Assembly: GCF_029962835.1 (NCBI RefSeq)
Contig: NC_080574.1
Coordinates: 28,556,001 to 28,620,000, forward strand
Direction of reading: 5' to 3'
Length of the DNA stretch: 64,000 nt
Source of the DNA: Magnolia sinica
Lineage: Eukaryota > Streptophyta > Magnoliopsida > Magnoliales > Magnoliaceae
Made by a program: the position numbers and the translations under genes. Shown one piece after another: positions 1 through 12,298 of this stretch; within the stretch, counting starts at the first letter, position 1; every line of letters starts with the position of its first letter. Below the pieces are notes generated by a model. That model was not told where the DNA came from and ran no database searches. It was given only the letters and a program-made list of their open reading frames with translations.

Positions 1-1040
1 ATACTTTTCTTTTACTGGGTTTTGACCAATGCAATTCCAGTAGAAACTGAGAGCTCATTCATGTTGATCCCTCACCATCCAACATGGTATGCATGTTCAA
101 GATACTAGCCATCTGTTGTTAGGTGGATTGTTTTCACCTTGCTCCAACAATCGGACTGGTTCACTTGCAAGGCAAGGCTAATGTTCCAGACGAATGGATG
201 AGTGGACGGGCCTGAGTTTTTGTGCCTGGGTAATTGGAATTTTGATGGGGGTTCATCCGATGGACGGTGCAAGATATTCTATACGTTAGTTGGTTTGGTG
301 GCCCCCTCATGTTTTCAAACCCATTCTATCTTGATATGGAATCAAATAGTAAACCTTTGAATGGCAATGGAAGGCTCTTCTATGTAAAACCTTTTTGAGG
401 TATGGAAATACATTATCCTGATGAAATACTGAAGAGGCGATTTGTGACACAGCAATGTGGCACAGGTGGGTAAGATCTCGGTCGTTCATCAGATGTGGTT
501 CAATGGGAGCATTCCCTGGCCAAATGATAAGCCAGTTCGGTAATGAAGTCTACACAGCATTACGGACCTCGTAATTTTTCCTCTTACTCTCTCATTCGCG
601 GAGCAACGAAAGCGTGCTTTACCCTTTTCAACCGATTATCTGACTGTTACCTGGTGCTCGCGTTACAAAAGAAACCGTCTTTCTTGCATCAGATTCAAGG
701 ATACAAATGGCCCTGACTGTCGATGGGCCAGGCGTGGGCGTATTGGTTTCAAAATTTTGAATAAGCCAGTCAGCTTAGCAAAACCCTAGGCCTGGCCCAT
801 TGACACCATACGCATCTATGTTTCATATTTAAGGGTTTTTATTTATTTATTTATTATAAATATCCCAACCACTAGGGCTCATGCCCTCAATATCCATACC
901 ATTGGTGGATGGACACGACTTCAAAATCTTCTGGCCAAAGATTGTGCCTATTATTATTATTATTATTTTTTTATCAGTTTAGTGTGAACTTTTTACAGTT
1001 TCTTTGTAGTAGCATCATTGGCATGATGCGAGTCAAATGG
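1..1040. other. Intergenic stretch, no gene seen
   Basis: I see no splice-able or protein-like reading frame here. A short piece near 240-310 contains words of the common MITE arm ('gatggacggtgc'), so it may be a decayed MITE, but no second arm is visible. An A/T-rich run lies at 838-860. Confidence 0.5.
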
Positions 1041-1176
1041 AATTTCATAATTTCACATGGAATTTTATGTAGACCTCCGGTCATTAAGAGTGATATTTAT
1101 TTTGTTGTGAGAGAGAGAATCATCATTGTATTGAGAGGATGTAGAAAAACCCTTAGCTTCCAACAAGGTTCTTCTG

Positions 1177-4100
1177 ATGAAGATGTATGATGGCGGAAAC
1201 ATGGCTGAGCATCTCAAGGAGTTCAACACAGTGATGAGCCAGTTAGAGTCTGTAGGCCTTAATTTTGATGACGAAATCATAGCTCTTTTGATCTTATCAA
1301 TGTTACCAAACAGTTGTGACAGTTTGGTGGTAGCCGTGAGTAATTCTATCGAATTAGCGAAGTTGAAGTATTGAGGAATCTTATAGAAAAGTCTCGGGAT
1401 CTTTACGTGAAACATTAGGGAATACTTTAAATGTCAAAGAAAGGGAAAGAACACCAAATAAACGAAACAAAAATCATGGTTAATCGAGATCAAAGAATAA
1501 CATATCATTCAAGCCTCCACAAGACAATGGTGATGGTTGTTGGAATTACGGCAAAAGGGACACATGAAGTGGGACTATAAAGCTCTGAAGAAATAGATTC
1601 TGGTGCCTCGTTTAATGCTACTTCATGTAGGAATGTTCTTTATAATTATGTACATGATAATCTGGGAAAAATCTATTTGGGAGATGATGAATCTTGTTCT
1701 ATTGTTGGAAAGGGAGACGTTCAAATAAACCAATCAAATGGGACAATGCCGAAGCTGAAAGATGTCATGCATGTTCCAAATCTGCAAAAGAAATTTGATC
1801 TCAGTTGACCAACTTGCCAATTCTAGACACAATGACCTTTATTAGCGATTCGTGGAAGATCAAGAAGGGGGCTATGATAATTGCTCAATGTAAGAAAGAA
1901 GGCACTCTTTACTTGACTTTCAACTCTAATAGTTCTATTGCAGTTACATAATTAGGGGTGGACACGCGTCTATGATATCACATACTTGGGCACATGAGCG
2001 AAAAAAGGAATGAAGGTTCTACTTTCAAAGGGAAAGCTACCAGGACTGGAATATATTGATATGGACTTTTATGAAGATTGTATCTATGGTAAACAGATGA
2101 ATGTTAATTTTTTGAAGGTTGGAAAGACTCCAAAGTTGGAGCGGTTGGAACTGATTCACATTGATGTGTGGGGACTAGGTAAGGTATCCTCTCTCAATGA
2201 CTCTATTTATTTTTTTACCTTTATTGATGATTCTAGTAGAAAATTATGAATTTATTTCTTGAAGCACAAATTGAAAGTATTTGTTGTATTCAATAACTGG
2301 AAAGCTTTAGTTGAGAATGAACATGTTTAAAGCTGAAGTATCTTAAATCAAATAATGGAGGAAAGTATTGCAATAACAAGTTTGAGGAGTATTGTGTAAT
2401 TAATGGAATCAAGAAATAGAAAATTACTCTAAGAACACCATAACAGAGTGTTGTAGTTGAGCGCATGAATAAAACCATTCTAGAGGGGGCAAGGGGCACA
2501 AGAATCCATGCTAAATTGCCTAAACAGTTTTGGACAAATACTATAAATACTTCAACTTACTTGATTAACAAATGATCCACGGTTACTTTGGATGATGGAT
2601 TGCCAGAAGAATTATAGAATAGAAAAGAGGTAAACTTATCACATTTAAAGGTATTTGGTTGTATCGCTTTTGTCCATATCGATTCTAAAAATAGGACCAA
2701 GCCTGATCCCAAGTCTAGAAGGTGCACATTCATTGGATATGGCCTTATGATTTTGGTTATCGATTTTGGGATGCTGAAAATCGAAAAACCATTAGGAATA
2801 AGAATGTATTCAAGGAAACTGCCATAGATAAGCATAAGTTGGAACAAGAAGAAGAGAAAAATGAGCATACTGAGTTTGTAGAACTTGATAAGATACTTGA
2901 CAATGATATTCTAAGGCCCTAAGATGAAAATATACAGGCAAAACCTCATACCCATATTCATGTGAGGAGATCATATAAGGTTAGTAAACTACAATTTATT
3001 ATTCTCCTTCTCCACATTATTTGTTGCTGACTAATAATGGTAGACCAAAATGTTATAAAGAAGCTTTGCAAGATGAGACCAGGAACAAGTAGGAGCAACC
3101 ATTGATGATAAGATGAATTCTTTTATATCAAAGCATACATAGGACTTGGTCTAATTACCCAAGGGAAAGACAACTTTTCATAACAAGTGGGTTTACAGAT
3201 TGAAGGAAGAGCATGGCGGTACTAAACGATAAAGGCCAGGTTGGTTGGGAAAAGTTTCCAGCAAAAGATAGGTTTCGAATACACTAAAAAAATTTCTTCC
3301 GTTGTTAAGATTTCTACTATCAGATTAGTTTTAAGCATTGTAGCTGTAGATGATTTGCACTTGGAGCAATTAGATGTAAAAACAACTTTTCTTCATGGCG
3401 ATATTAAAGAAGACGTTTATATGCATCAGCGACAGGAATACATTGCACTTGGCAAGGAAAACATGGTATAACTTAAGAAGAGTTTATATGATTTGAAATA
3501 GGCCCAAGACACTGGTATAGGAAGTTTGATAGTTTTATGTCTACTAATAGCTTTTGGAGATGCCATGTTGATCACAATTGTTATTTCAAGAAACTTAAGA
3601 ATTCATATCTCATACTTCTTTTATATGTAGATGCTATGCTTATTGTAGGGACAAGCATGCGTGAGATTTCAAATCTCAATGAACAATTGCCTAAGGAGTT
3701 TGCAATTAAGGATTTAGGTGTTGTAAAACAAATCCTTCGTATGAGAATCAACAGAGACGGAAGAAACAAGAAGTTGGAATTGTCACTGGCTGAATATGTT
3801 ATAAAAATACTCAAATGATTCAACATGAAAGGTGTTAAGCTAGCTAATACTCCCTTAGCAAGCCACTTCATACTCTCAATGGAATATGGTGTAGCAGCGC
3901 AAGAAGAACATGATTGCATGGTTGAGGTTCCATATGCCTTTGCCATTGACAGCTTAATGTACGCCATGGTTTGCATAAGACCAGATATTGCTCATGCAGT
4001 GAGAATTATCAGTAGGTTTACGAACAACCCAAGGAAGGAACATTAGAAAGTTGTCAAATGAATTCTCAGATACTTGAGAGGTACTACTGAAGCAACATTG

Positions 4101-4490
4101 TGCTATGTAAGGTCAAAAATAAGTTTGTAGGGATATGTTGATTCAAATTTATCAAGAGATATTGATAGCAAAAAAGATTACTAGAGATTTTGTTACCATC
4201 TCGATGATGGAAGGTGAGTATATTACTGTAACAGAGGCTTGCAAGAAAATTGTATGGTTACAGGGTCTCATGGAAGAGTTGGGTAGGAAGTAAGAATATT
4301 GCAAGTTATACAGTCACAGTCAGTGCAATTCATCTAGCAAAGAATTCAACATTTCATTCAAGAACCAAGCATATAAACATCAAATATTATTTTCTATGAT
4401 TGCTTTTAGAGGATGGTCAATTTACTTTAGAGAGTATTCATACAAGTCAAAACCTTGCAAATATGTTAACCAAAATCGTTACTATAGAGA
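1177..4490 (+). pseudogene. Copia gag-pol remnant
   Basis: Open pieces lie at 1177-1374 (gag), 2010-2249 (integrase core), 2722-2922 (integrase tail), 3241-3471 and 3537-3818 (reverse transcriptase) and 3825-4046 (RT/RNase H junction with the common SLMYAM and RPDIA words). They lie in several frames and are separated by stops, many of which are simple transitions such as CAA to TAA. The last Asp of the polymerase YVDD box is Ala, so the enzyme would be inactive even if the frames were joined. Confidence 0.8.
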
Positions 4491-4636
4491 AACTGAAGTC
4501 ATGTTCAATTTATGTTAGTCTTCAAGCTTGAAGACTAGGAGGAGATTCATACTGAGTTCTCTATTAAGGCATGGGCTTTTACAGATGCAGCATGATAAGT
4601 GGGAGATTGCTTATGCTCGATCTTCAAGTGAGAGAT

Positions 4637-5023
4637 TGTTAGGATCTCTGGAACTTGATCATGAGAGGTGTACTCATCTACACATCACTTTAGCGGGTTG
4701 AGCTCTGTGTTGAGATCGTTGGGGGTTGCAAGGGGGCAACGTCCCTCCCGGCTCGGAAGACAGTTTTCTAATATCGCATAAAATTTTATGTAAACCCTAG
4801 TTCGTTTGAGGTAATATATATTTTGTTGTGAGATAGAGGGAGTTGTCATTGTATTGAAAGTCACTTCTTTGTTTTTACCGAGCATAACAGATTAGCGCGA
4901 ATTTGTGGACGTACCAAAATGGAACCACATAAATCTCTATGTTATGGTTTGCCTTCTTTTTTTCATGCTTTCTTTTGATTCTGATATTGTTGTGTGTTCG
5001 AGTAGAGATATTTTCTCCCAACA
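4637..5023 (+). repeat. Putative 3' LTR of the copia remnant
   Basis: Begins TGTTAGGATC right after a purine tract (agtgggag/agagat region) and ends CCCAACA, giving the TG...CA tips expected of an LTR, about 387 bp. The part around 4780-4865 is repeated, diverged, at 1050-1148. The left edge is inferred from tip sequence rather than a full 5' LTR. Confidence 0.6.
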
Positions 5024-5025
5024 AT

Positions 5026-8000
5026 TCTGTAATGTCTTGGATTTTCGCTATTTTAAAATTTCAAAAACTCTTGAAAATCTTTGATATGATTAGCCTACAT
5101 TGTCACTTATTGGTCCTTGACGCTCGAAGTAAGCCTATACACGGGTAGTACCAGTAAAAAACCGCACAAATTCGATCAATCAACTGTAAGAAGTTAACGA
5201 ATCCATCAGATCACTTAAACATCGAGCTTAGCCTCGGGATTTGTTCACGTAGGGTCCAAATCTATCCGACCTATCACTGACTAATCGAGACAACCGTAAC
5301 TAAATAAAGATCTACCCAAAGCCGAGACAAGTAGGGGTCAGATCTTAATTAACAAACCAAATCAATCCAGTTACTCCTTTAGCCTAAAAACCAACGGTTT
5401 AGGGTTATTAAGACTGAATCGCTGTTTTCGCTAATTATAAATAGGTCACACTATGAACGTAGTTAATCTAAACCCTAATAATTACGCACAAGAAATCTTG
5501 ATACCTAATTCATTCCAGAAATGCCCCAATTTTCCGAACAATCTTTAGACCGCTTGTTAATGGGCCACTAGTTCCGAAACTATAGAATAATGTCCATCTC
5601 GATGGGCTTGACATCCATCGTGGGTGGAGAATCAAGATAGTACCCAGAACTGCGCAACTTGGGCCAGAGGCCGAGTGCTTGAAATGCGCAAATACCCTAG
5701 GCTGAAGCTTGAAACTTAAGTGAAATAGGCTTTTTGCTCTTTCGCAAAGTTGTGGCTTTCCAACCGTTAGATCGCAACCAAACTCGAGGTATGAGTTAAG
5801 AATATTTCCTTACTCATATCCATATATCCGCGGCCCCGATCGATCACTGATGACTGTCCATCGTAAGTGGAGCCCCCACGGTTGATCAAAGTGTCCGATT
5901 GCCACTCGATTTTGGCAAACCATAGATCCTATAGTGGGGCACCTTTTCCCTGACGTGGATGAGCTAATGGGCCCTCGGAAAGACCCTATAAGTGAGAAAC
6001 AACCTCGCTTAGGGTTAATATAATAGATAAAGCGTCATTAGGGTCATTTACACAACTTCTGGCACTATATAAGGGCCTTGTTTGGGCACCCCTCATCCCA
6101 TACGAATTTTAATAAGAGAATAAGGGAGAAAGGGAGAAGAGAAAGAGGAGAAATTAGAAAGAGAGAGAGAGAGAGAGAGAGGGAGGGAGCTTGGAAGTGT
6201 GAGAGTTTGTACACATTCACTAGGGGTGTACACGAACTGAGCTAGCTCGGTTAGCTTGCTTGACTCGACTCGAAAAAGCTTGATTCGACTCGGTTCGAAG
6301 CTGAGTTCGAGCCGAGTTGAGTTGATTTTTTTAGCTCAAAAATGAGTTCGAGCTGGCCCCAACTCGACTCGACTCGGATCGAATCTAGCTCAAATCAAAC
6401 TTGGATCAAACCAGTTCGGTGACTCGATTACTTTGCTATTGATGTTGCTCACCAAGTGTTTGATGAAATGATTCAACAAAGTGTGGATGGTGGCAAGGAA
6501 GGTATGTATATGAAACAAATACCGTCTTTTTTTGGATTTTTATGTTGCTTGGAAGGTATTTGGTAAAATACCTGAACAACCTTTGCTGCTGTTTTACATA
6601 CAATGGGATTTTGAAGGTGTAGTCCAGGTGTTTGTGGAAATGCCACACAGAAAAACTCAGCTCGATCTTGGCTTGAACTTGGCCTGAACTAGCCTGAGCT
6701 GCTGACCAAACTGAGCCGAGCTGACCATTCAGTCTCAAGGACCGAGCCGAGCCAAGTTCGAGCTGAGGTCAGCTAGTGGCCCAGCCGAGTTAAGCTGAGG
6801 TCTGCTCGACTCGATTCGGCTCGATGTACACCTCTGACATTCACTCTCTCATCCCTCTCTATAACCACATTGCCACTCTTAGATCCTTTATGTAGTTCTC
6901 TCGGCGGCGATTGGAGGTAAGAAATAAAATCTACTCTCTAATATAATCTTTTGGGTTTGGTTTTCTAATCCTTACAATGGTTCGAGTGATTGTTTAGACT
7001 TTGGTGGATTTTCTCTATAACCCTAATCCTATGAGCACTTTTAGTCAGACGAATCATTGCAAAGGTGCCAACCATTATTTCTAGGTTGCTTTTTATCGAC
7101 CCTTGAGGGTCTCAGTTAATGATGTCTTGTGGTGAACGGTTTGTAAATAGGTAGCATGTCTATATGTCGAGTTTGATTGCAATATGGGTGATTGGTTGTC
7201 TATGCATGCTTATATGTTTGATAAAATGTTCAGATGATTAAATGCGTTATTTTAATGATACTCACATATTTGGTCAAATGCTTGATTGGATGTGTTGATT
7301 TGTTGATGTTTACATGTTTGATTAAATACTCTAGTGAATGTATTATTCCATAGAAGCTCATATGTTTGATAAAATGCCTAGGTGATTAGATGAGCGTTCT
7401 ATATATGCTCTCTTATTTGATAAAATGCCATGTGGCTGTGTCGTTGAATCTATGTTGACGGCATGACGAATTGCTAAGATTGTAATGATGCTTAGGTTGC
7501 TTATAATGTTAGGTCAGTTGGTAAATCGTTCAAACCAAGGGGTGGCCCTAGTTAGGTCGGCCACCCTATGCTTGTTTGATCGACGGGTGAACACGGACGA
7601 TCGACAGTAGTTGGACTACACGAGATGCTTGCACCCAATGCTGGTTGCGTCGGGATTCTCTAAGGTCAATTAAATTAGTCCACTAGCCGACTGATTATGT
7701 ATGCTCACAATATATGATACAACTAAATTGAATTTAGGATACCACATTTTCAATGGAAGACTTATTCATAACCATTAGTGCAATACGATTCCCCTAAGAT
7801 TTATGAGCTGGACATGGTAGTATGGGATACTGTGTCCGAGCTGTCGGCCTACGCTGGGGTGACGAGCCTCCTCGTAGTGACCAATGAGCACTAATGGAGG
7901 TAATACGTCATTGTTCGAACGGCCCCCGTCAAATTACCTGGTTGATGGTTTCGTGCCAGAGTACCGTTCGAACGACTCGGGCGTGAATGAAATTAGGTGA

Positions 8001-8990
8001 TGAGCCATTTCCTTATGTGTTTTTGTTTTATGTGACAAGCCCGCACCTCATAACTAAGTGATCATACTCGGTGTTTGGGTGACAACTCATATCGGGTTAA
8101 TCCTCATACCTTTGGGTATCATGCCGTACCTTTGAAATTGTTAATTGGTAAGATAAACGGGCAATACCTAAAGTTGGATTAAGGGACACTGGTAAGGAAC
8201 CGCTACGTGCGGCAACGAGCCACGTGATCCGGATAAGGATTCGTGATATAACATCGGTATCCTAAATTCACTAATATGCTGGATGAATGAAACTTAATAA
8301 TTACTTGGTTAACATACATATTAATTGCATTGCATTAGATAGGATGTGGTGATTTGGTGTTGGAGTCGCGTGATAAGGGAATGTTGGTATTTGCAAAATA
8401 GGCGTTGAAGTTGTGTGTGAAGGAGTAATGGATTGAAAAGTGCATGCATCATTTCATAATCTCATTCATACATTTAACCAAAGTATTTAGGAAATGCTTG
8501 ATATCTTGTTTATTATTAACTATACTGATTGATTCGATAACATGTTTAACTTAGAACTAATGAAACCACTGAGTTAGTTACTCACTCCCACCTGAGACGG
8601 TGTTTTAAAACACCAACCAGACAATATTATTGATGCAGATATTCGCGAGGCTAATGGCAGATAGGCTTGGATCAACTTACACTTTTGTCGTGATGCCTTA
8701 GGAGCGTTGGACGAAGCTGGAAATCCTTTTGTTTACTTTATTTTGTGCATGTATATGTTAAAGTCGTGTTTTATGTGTAAGTTTTATTGTATATTCATTG
8801 TGGCTTGTATAATCTCCATTTTGGATAATCATCAGTATTGGAATTGTATTTTTGACCATTACCCCTATATTTATGGATTTTTGTTATCTCCGTCTCGCTT
8901 TAGTTCCATTAAGATGAATTGTGCAACTCTGATTATCTGTGTGTGAAATAAATTTGAATCTGAATGAAGACACATGTACATTTTATTAAG
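5026..8990 (+). mobile_element. Non-coding repeat family, copy 1
   Basis: No long ORF. Several blocks match, in inverted orientation, the segment at 57327-60462: for example 7815-7890 against 58380-58450 (shared 'acgaggaggctcgtcacccc' on the opposite strand) and 8575-8625 against 57770-57825 ('tttaaaacaccaaccagac'). A TATA-like tract 'actatataagggcc' sits at about 6065. The start resembles LTR tips (TGTAATGTCTTGG) of non-coding LTR retrotransposons, so a LARD-type element is a fair guess, but no paired LTRs were found. The 3' edge is approximate. A hAT element is nested at 6221-6836. Confidence 0.6.
6221..6836. mobile_element. Non-autonomous hAT element, 616 bp
   Basis: Flanked by a perfect 8-bp target duplication 'acattcac' (6213-6220 and 6837-6844), the hallmark of hAT transposition. 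Ends are TAGGGGTGTACACGA and, on the other strand, CAGAGGTGTACATCGA. The sub-ends are filled with repeats of 'gagctcg/gactcg' words. No transposase is encoded. A relative lies at 55764-56451. Confidence 0.85.
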
Positions 8991-9988
8991 TTAACTCCTG
9001 AAAACTTACTACAATCTATATACTCAGGTGCCGATTTTCAAAGCATTACAAATTCATATAGCATGTATTGACAGAATGCCCGTAAAATCTCTTCATCTGT
9101 CATCTCTATCCTTTATGCATGGTTAATAAGACATGCACCAACGGTCCACATTCAATGGGTAAAAGACAAGATTTGATGTTTTACATATTCTAATTTGTGA
9201 GGTTTCGTGGGCATGGTTAATCCATGATGGGGACGTCAGGATCAACGGCTTGGATAAACCAACCATTGTTTTAGGCAAGATAAAGGGCAGGGTTTTTACT
9301 CAATTGTGTCATGGTTGAGTCTTCAATACCTAGGGTTGAGCATCGGTCCCTTTCCATGTGGACCACTAACCCCACCTGACGCGTGACTTTTTTAGGTTTT
9401 TTTTTTTTAACATTCATCTAAATGACCAATCAGGGTTTTACTCACATGCGTTCAAGAGGCATGCTAAGCTACCGTGTATTTGAGCCATGTGGGTCCTACC
9501 TTGATGTCTAGGTGGAATCCGCACCGTGCATCTGGTGAACCCAGCCAGGTTAGGCCTACAATATTCCAAAATCCAGCTTGGTCCATAACTCAGGTGCGTC
9601 ATGCCAAAGCGTAAAATGGAGGACATTTGGGAGGGTGACGCGTGCCACACAATCATTCTGATGGAAGAAGGTGTCCACATTGTTTTGTACATTCCATCCT
9701 AACCATTCATCAGTTGCAAACAACCAAGATGAAGGGACACCAAAATACAGGTCATTCAAAATTTTAGATGGGCTACACCAGTAGTGAATACATAGCCCCT
9801 GTTGTGTGTACCGCCTGAAATTTGAATCAGGGCGATAATTGACGTGGCACACCAGATGAACGGTGCGGAATCCCTTCGAACATCACGGTGGGGCCCACAC
9901 AGCTCGAACTCATGGTAACTCTAACTTGTGTAATCCATTTCATCCTTTTTGAACTTTGAAGTATCTTTCCATCAGTGTCTTTGGCTAT
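8991..9988. other. Intergenic, MITE-like words only
   Basis: No gene seen. Phrases such as 'gtgggtcctaccttgatg' and 'ccatcctaaccattcatc' at 9485-9715 match the words of the common MITE family, so decayed MITE copies are likely, but their ends could not be set. Confidence 0.4.
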
Positions 9989-10088
9989 TAGGGTGCGTTT
10001 GGCTCCATCAAATATCATGAAATTCCACGATACTTTAAACGATTAATCATGGAATTTCAAGATATCTGGTGCTACCAAACGCACCCTA
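9989..10088. repeat. Foldback MITE, 100 bp
   Basis: Nearly the whole element is one hairpin: the left arm from TAGGGTGCGTTTGG pairs with the right arm ending CCAAACGCACCCTA, and pairing continues inward through 'tgaaattcca'. Arms are about 43 bp with a few mismatches. No clear target duplication. Confidence 0.75.
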
Positions 10089-11044
10089 GCAATAATTTAT
10101 TAAAACTATCATTTCTCAAGTGAAACTAGGACTGCCATCCAACCATCTGCCGTTAATCCATGTCACACTATCCAGCATCAGAACCGTTCATCTGGTCATG
10201 TAGGTGGGCCACAGGCATAAAAATGTCAAGATGGGTTAATCTAAGCCATCTGATTACCATTCCAAACTATTGTTCCTCTACACGTTGGCCCACTGTGATA
10301 CTAGGACCCACCGCTACAAGCATCCTAGCGATGTGACACGTGTATGCTATGATGAGTGATGTAGAGTAGGTCGCGGACAATTTCATAGCCAAGATGGACC
10401 AAAGAAGGCTTTATTGGAGGTAGAAGTGATCCGGACCGTCAGAACCTTAAAACAAGCATTTCTTGCAAACAAAAATGAATAGAAATGAGTTATTCGACGG
10501 ATATATATGATTTTGGGCAGGAGAAGCTACTTAGCCCACAACCTGCTACATGCGGTTGCCCATGCGGAATTCGCGAGATTCCATTATATCGAAGTTGAAA
10601 ATCCATTTTGTTTCTGTTTTTATTATATATAGTAAGTTTTAGTTCGATCATAACTTTTGATTCTTTGAGCTTTGGGAGTTGCATCACATAAAAAAAAGCT
10701 TAGGAAATTTAGGTTCCATCGTAACTTTTGATTCTATAAGCTTTAGGAGTTGTGTCCAAAAAGGGCTTAGAAAAATTAGGAGAACAAGGTGGTTAGCTAA
10801 ATTAGGACATTTACTATTTTTGACCGAAAACCAAGAGGTCTAGTGGAATTCATGAACATCTATAAATAGTAAGTTTACTACTTATAATAAGTCATGATTT
10901 TAAGGAGTTTGAGTTGTAGTTTGATTCCGAAACTTCTTCCTGGTGTTCATATCAATATTATCCTTGAGGAAGACGGTGCTTGAACTCATCGCATCCATCC
11001 CTGCGTCAATGAGTGAGTGCAAATGCCCACTTGCATATTTTTGA

Positions 11045-11115
11045 AGGGCACCCTTGGTTGCAACAAAAATCATGAAATATCATATCATGATATTTGGTGC
11101 AACCAAACGGGCCCT
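11045..11115. repeat. Small foldback MITE, 71 bp
   Basis: Left arm 'agggcacccttggttgcaac' pairs with the right arm, whose complement starts 'agggcccgtttggttgc'. The core 'catgaaatatcatatcatga' is itself palindromic. It resembles the element at 9989-10088 and probably belongs to the same family. Confidence 0.65.
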
Positions 11116-11398
11116 AAATTAAGAGGACATCTCAAGCCAGTGAGTAGAGAAGATCGTAACCAGTAAATGTAGTAATAAAGGATTCTAACTCAGTCAAATG
11201 TAGAAAAAAGAAAGTAAAAGAAGAAGAAGAAGAAATAGAAGAAATTCCATTCTCTATCCTTCTCCTCTTTCACATCTCTTCCTTTGTCATGAATTACAAC
11301 GAGTAGAATTCATATATTAAAGATAATATCATCGTTGAGATATGAGGGTGAGGTATGCCCGTAGCTGATGCCATCTCGAAGTTACAACCATCTTCTTC

Positions 11399-12252
11399 TT
11401 ATTCAGAGTCTTCATCGGAGATGAACTTCCCCCAAAACCAGTGCTGCTTCCAAACTCTATTCATCTCCTCGATCGGGACGTTCTTCGTCTCGGGAAGGAA
11501 GAAGCTAATGAATAAGGTCATGATCAAGACAAAGCCAGCGAAGAAGAAGAAGAGGCCGAACTTGAGGTGGCATAGCATGGTGAGGAAGGCCTGGGCGATG
11601 AAGAAGGTGAACAGGAGGTTGACTGCAACGGTTATGGACTGGCCTGCCGATCGGATCTCCAGGGGGAAGATCTCGCTGGGGACCAACCATCCTAGGGGGC
11701 CCCACGACCAGGCGAAGGCGGCCACGTAGGCGCAGATGAGGAAGAGGACCACGTCAGCGTCGGTCTTGGTTAGTGTTCCGGTGCCGGTGACGCCAAACTT
11801 CAGGCCGAGGATGATGCCGATGGCGACCTGCGCGGGTGGATGAAGTACATCAGGAACTTGTGGTGATTAGAGGTGCAAGTGGCCCGGCCAGGTGAAGTGG
11901 GTGTGAGACTCATATCGGGTCGGCCACACATGATCATTGGATTATTCAGATCGAGCGGTTCAGCAAGCTCTATTACAGTTGTGATCGATGCAAATAGATT
12001 TGGGGCGGGATGCTTGAATCATATTTTCAATATATGATTATTAAGCCAGATATAAAAATATACGGAGATCCTAGAAGAGAGTAGTGCACCAACGAAGAAA
12101 AATCCTGGTCTATTGAAGGTTCTCGTGGAAGCGTGAGGTGCCAAAGATCAAGATTTCCCTTTAAGCATCCCAAATATCCTTTTAATCAGGTACGCCATGA
12201 AAGCCATGAGATTATTATATTGAATCTATATTATTAGATGATGCGTCAATTT

Positions 12253-12298
<46 letters not shown>

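Larger units (their letters stand above)
1045..5023 (+). mobile_element. Degenerate Ty1/copia retrotransposon
   Basis: A decayed copia element in the sense direction. In order one can read a gag piece (1177-1374, UBN2-type), a broken zinc knuckle near 1540, a protease-like DSG (about 1595), the integrase core with HIDVWG and FIDDSSRK (2150-2240), the integrase C-terminal part (2440-2920), reverse transcriptase with LDVKTTFLHG (3379) and a YVDA box where YVDD is expected (3627), then an RNase H region to about 4490. Stops and frame changes interrupt nearly every domain. A stretch at 1050-1148 resembles 4780-4865 of the 3' LTR (shared 'ttttgttgtgag'), so a 5' LTR fragment survives, but the PBS and the start of gag are deleted. 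It cannot be autonomous. Confidence 0.85.

Noticed and set aside
11355..11729. 124-codon ORF on the plus strand
   Set aside because: It is the antisense shadow of STP exon 4; its length comes from the GC-rich codons of the real frame.
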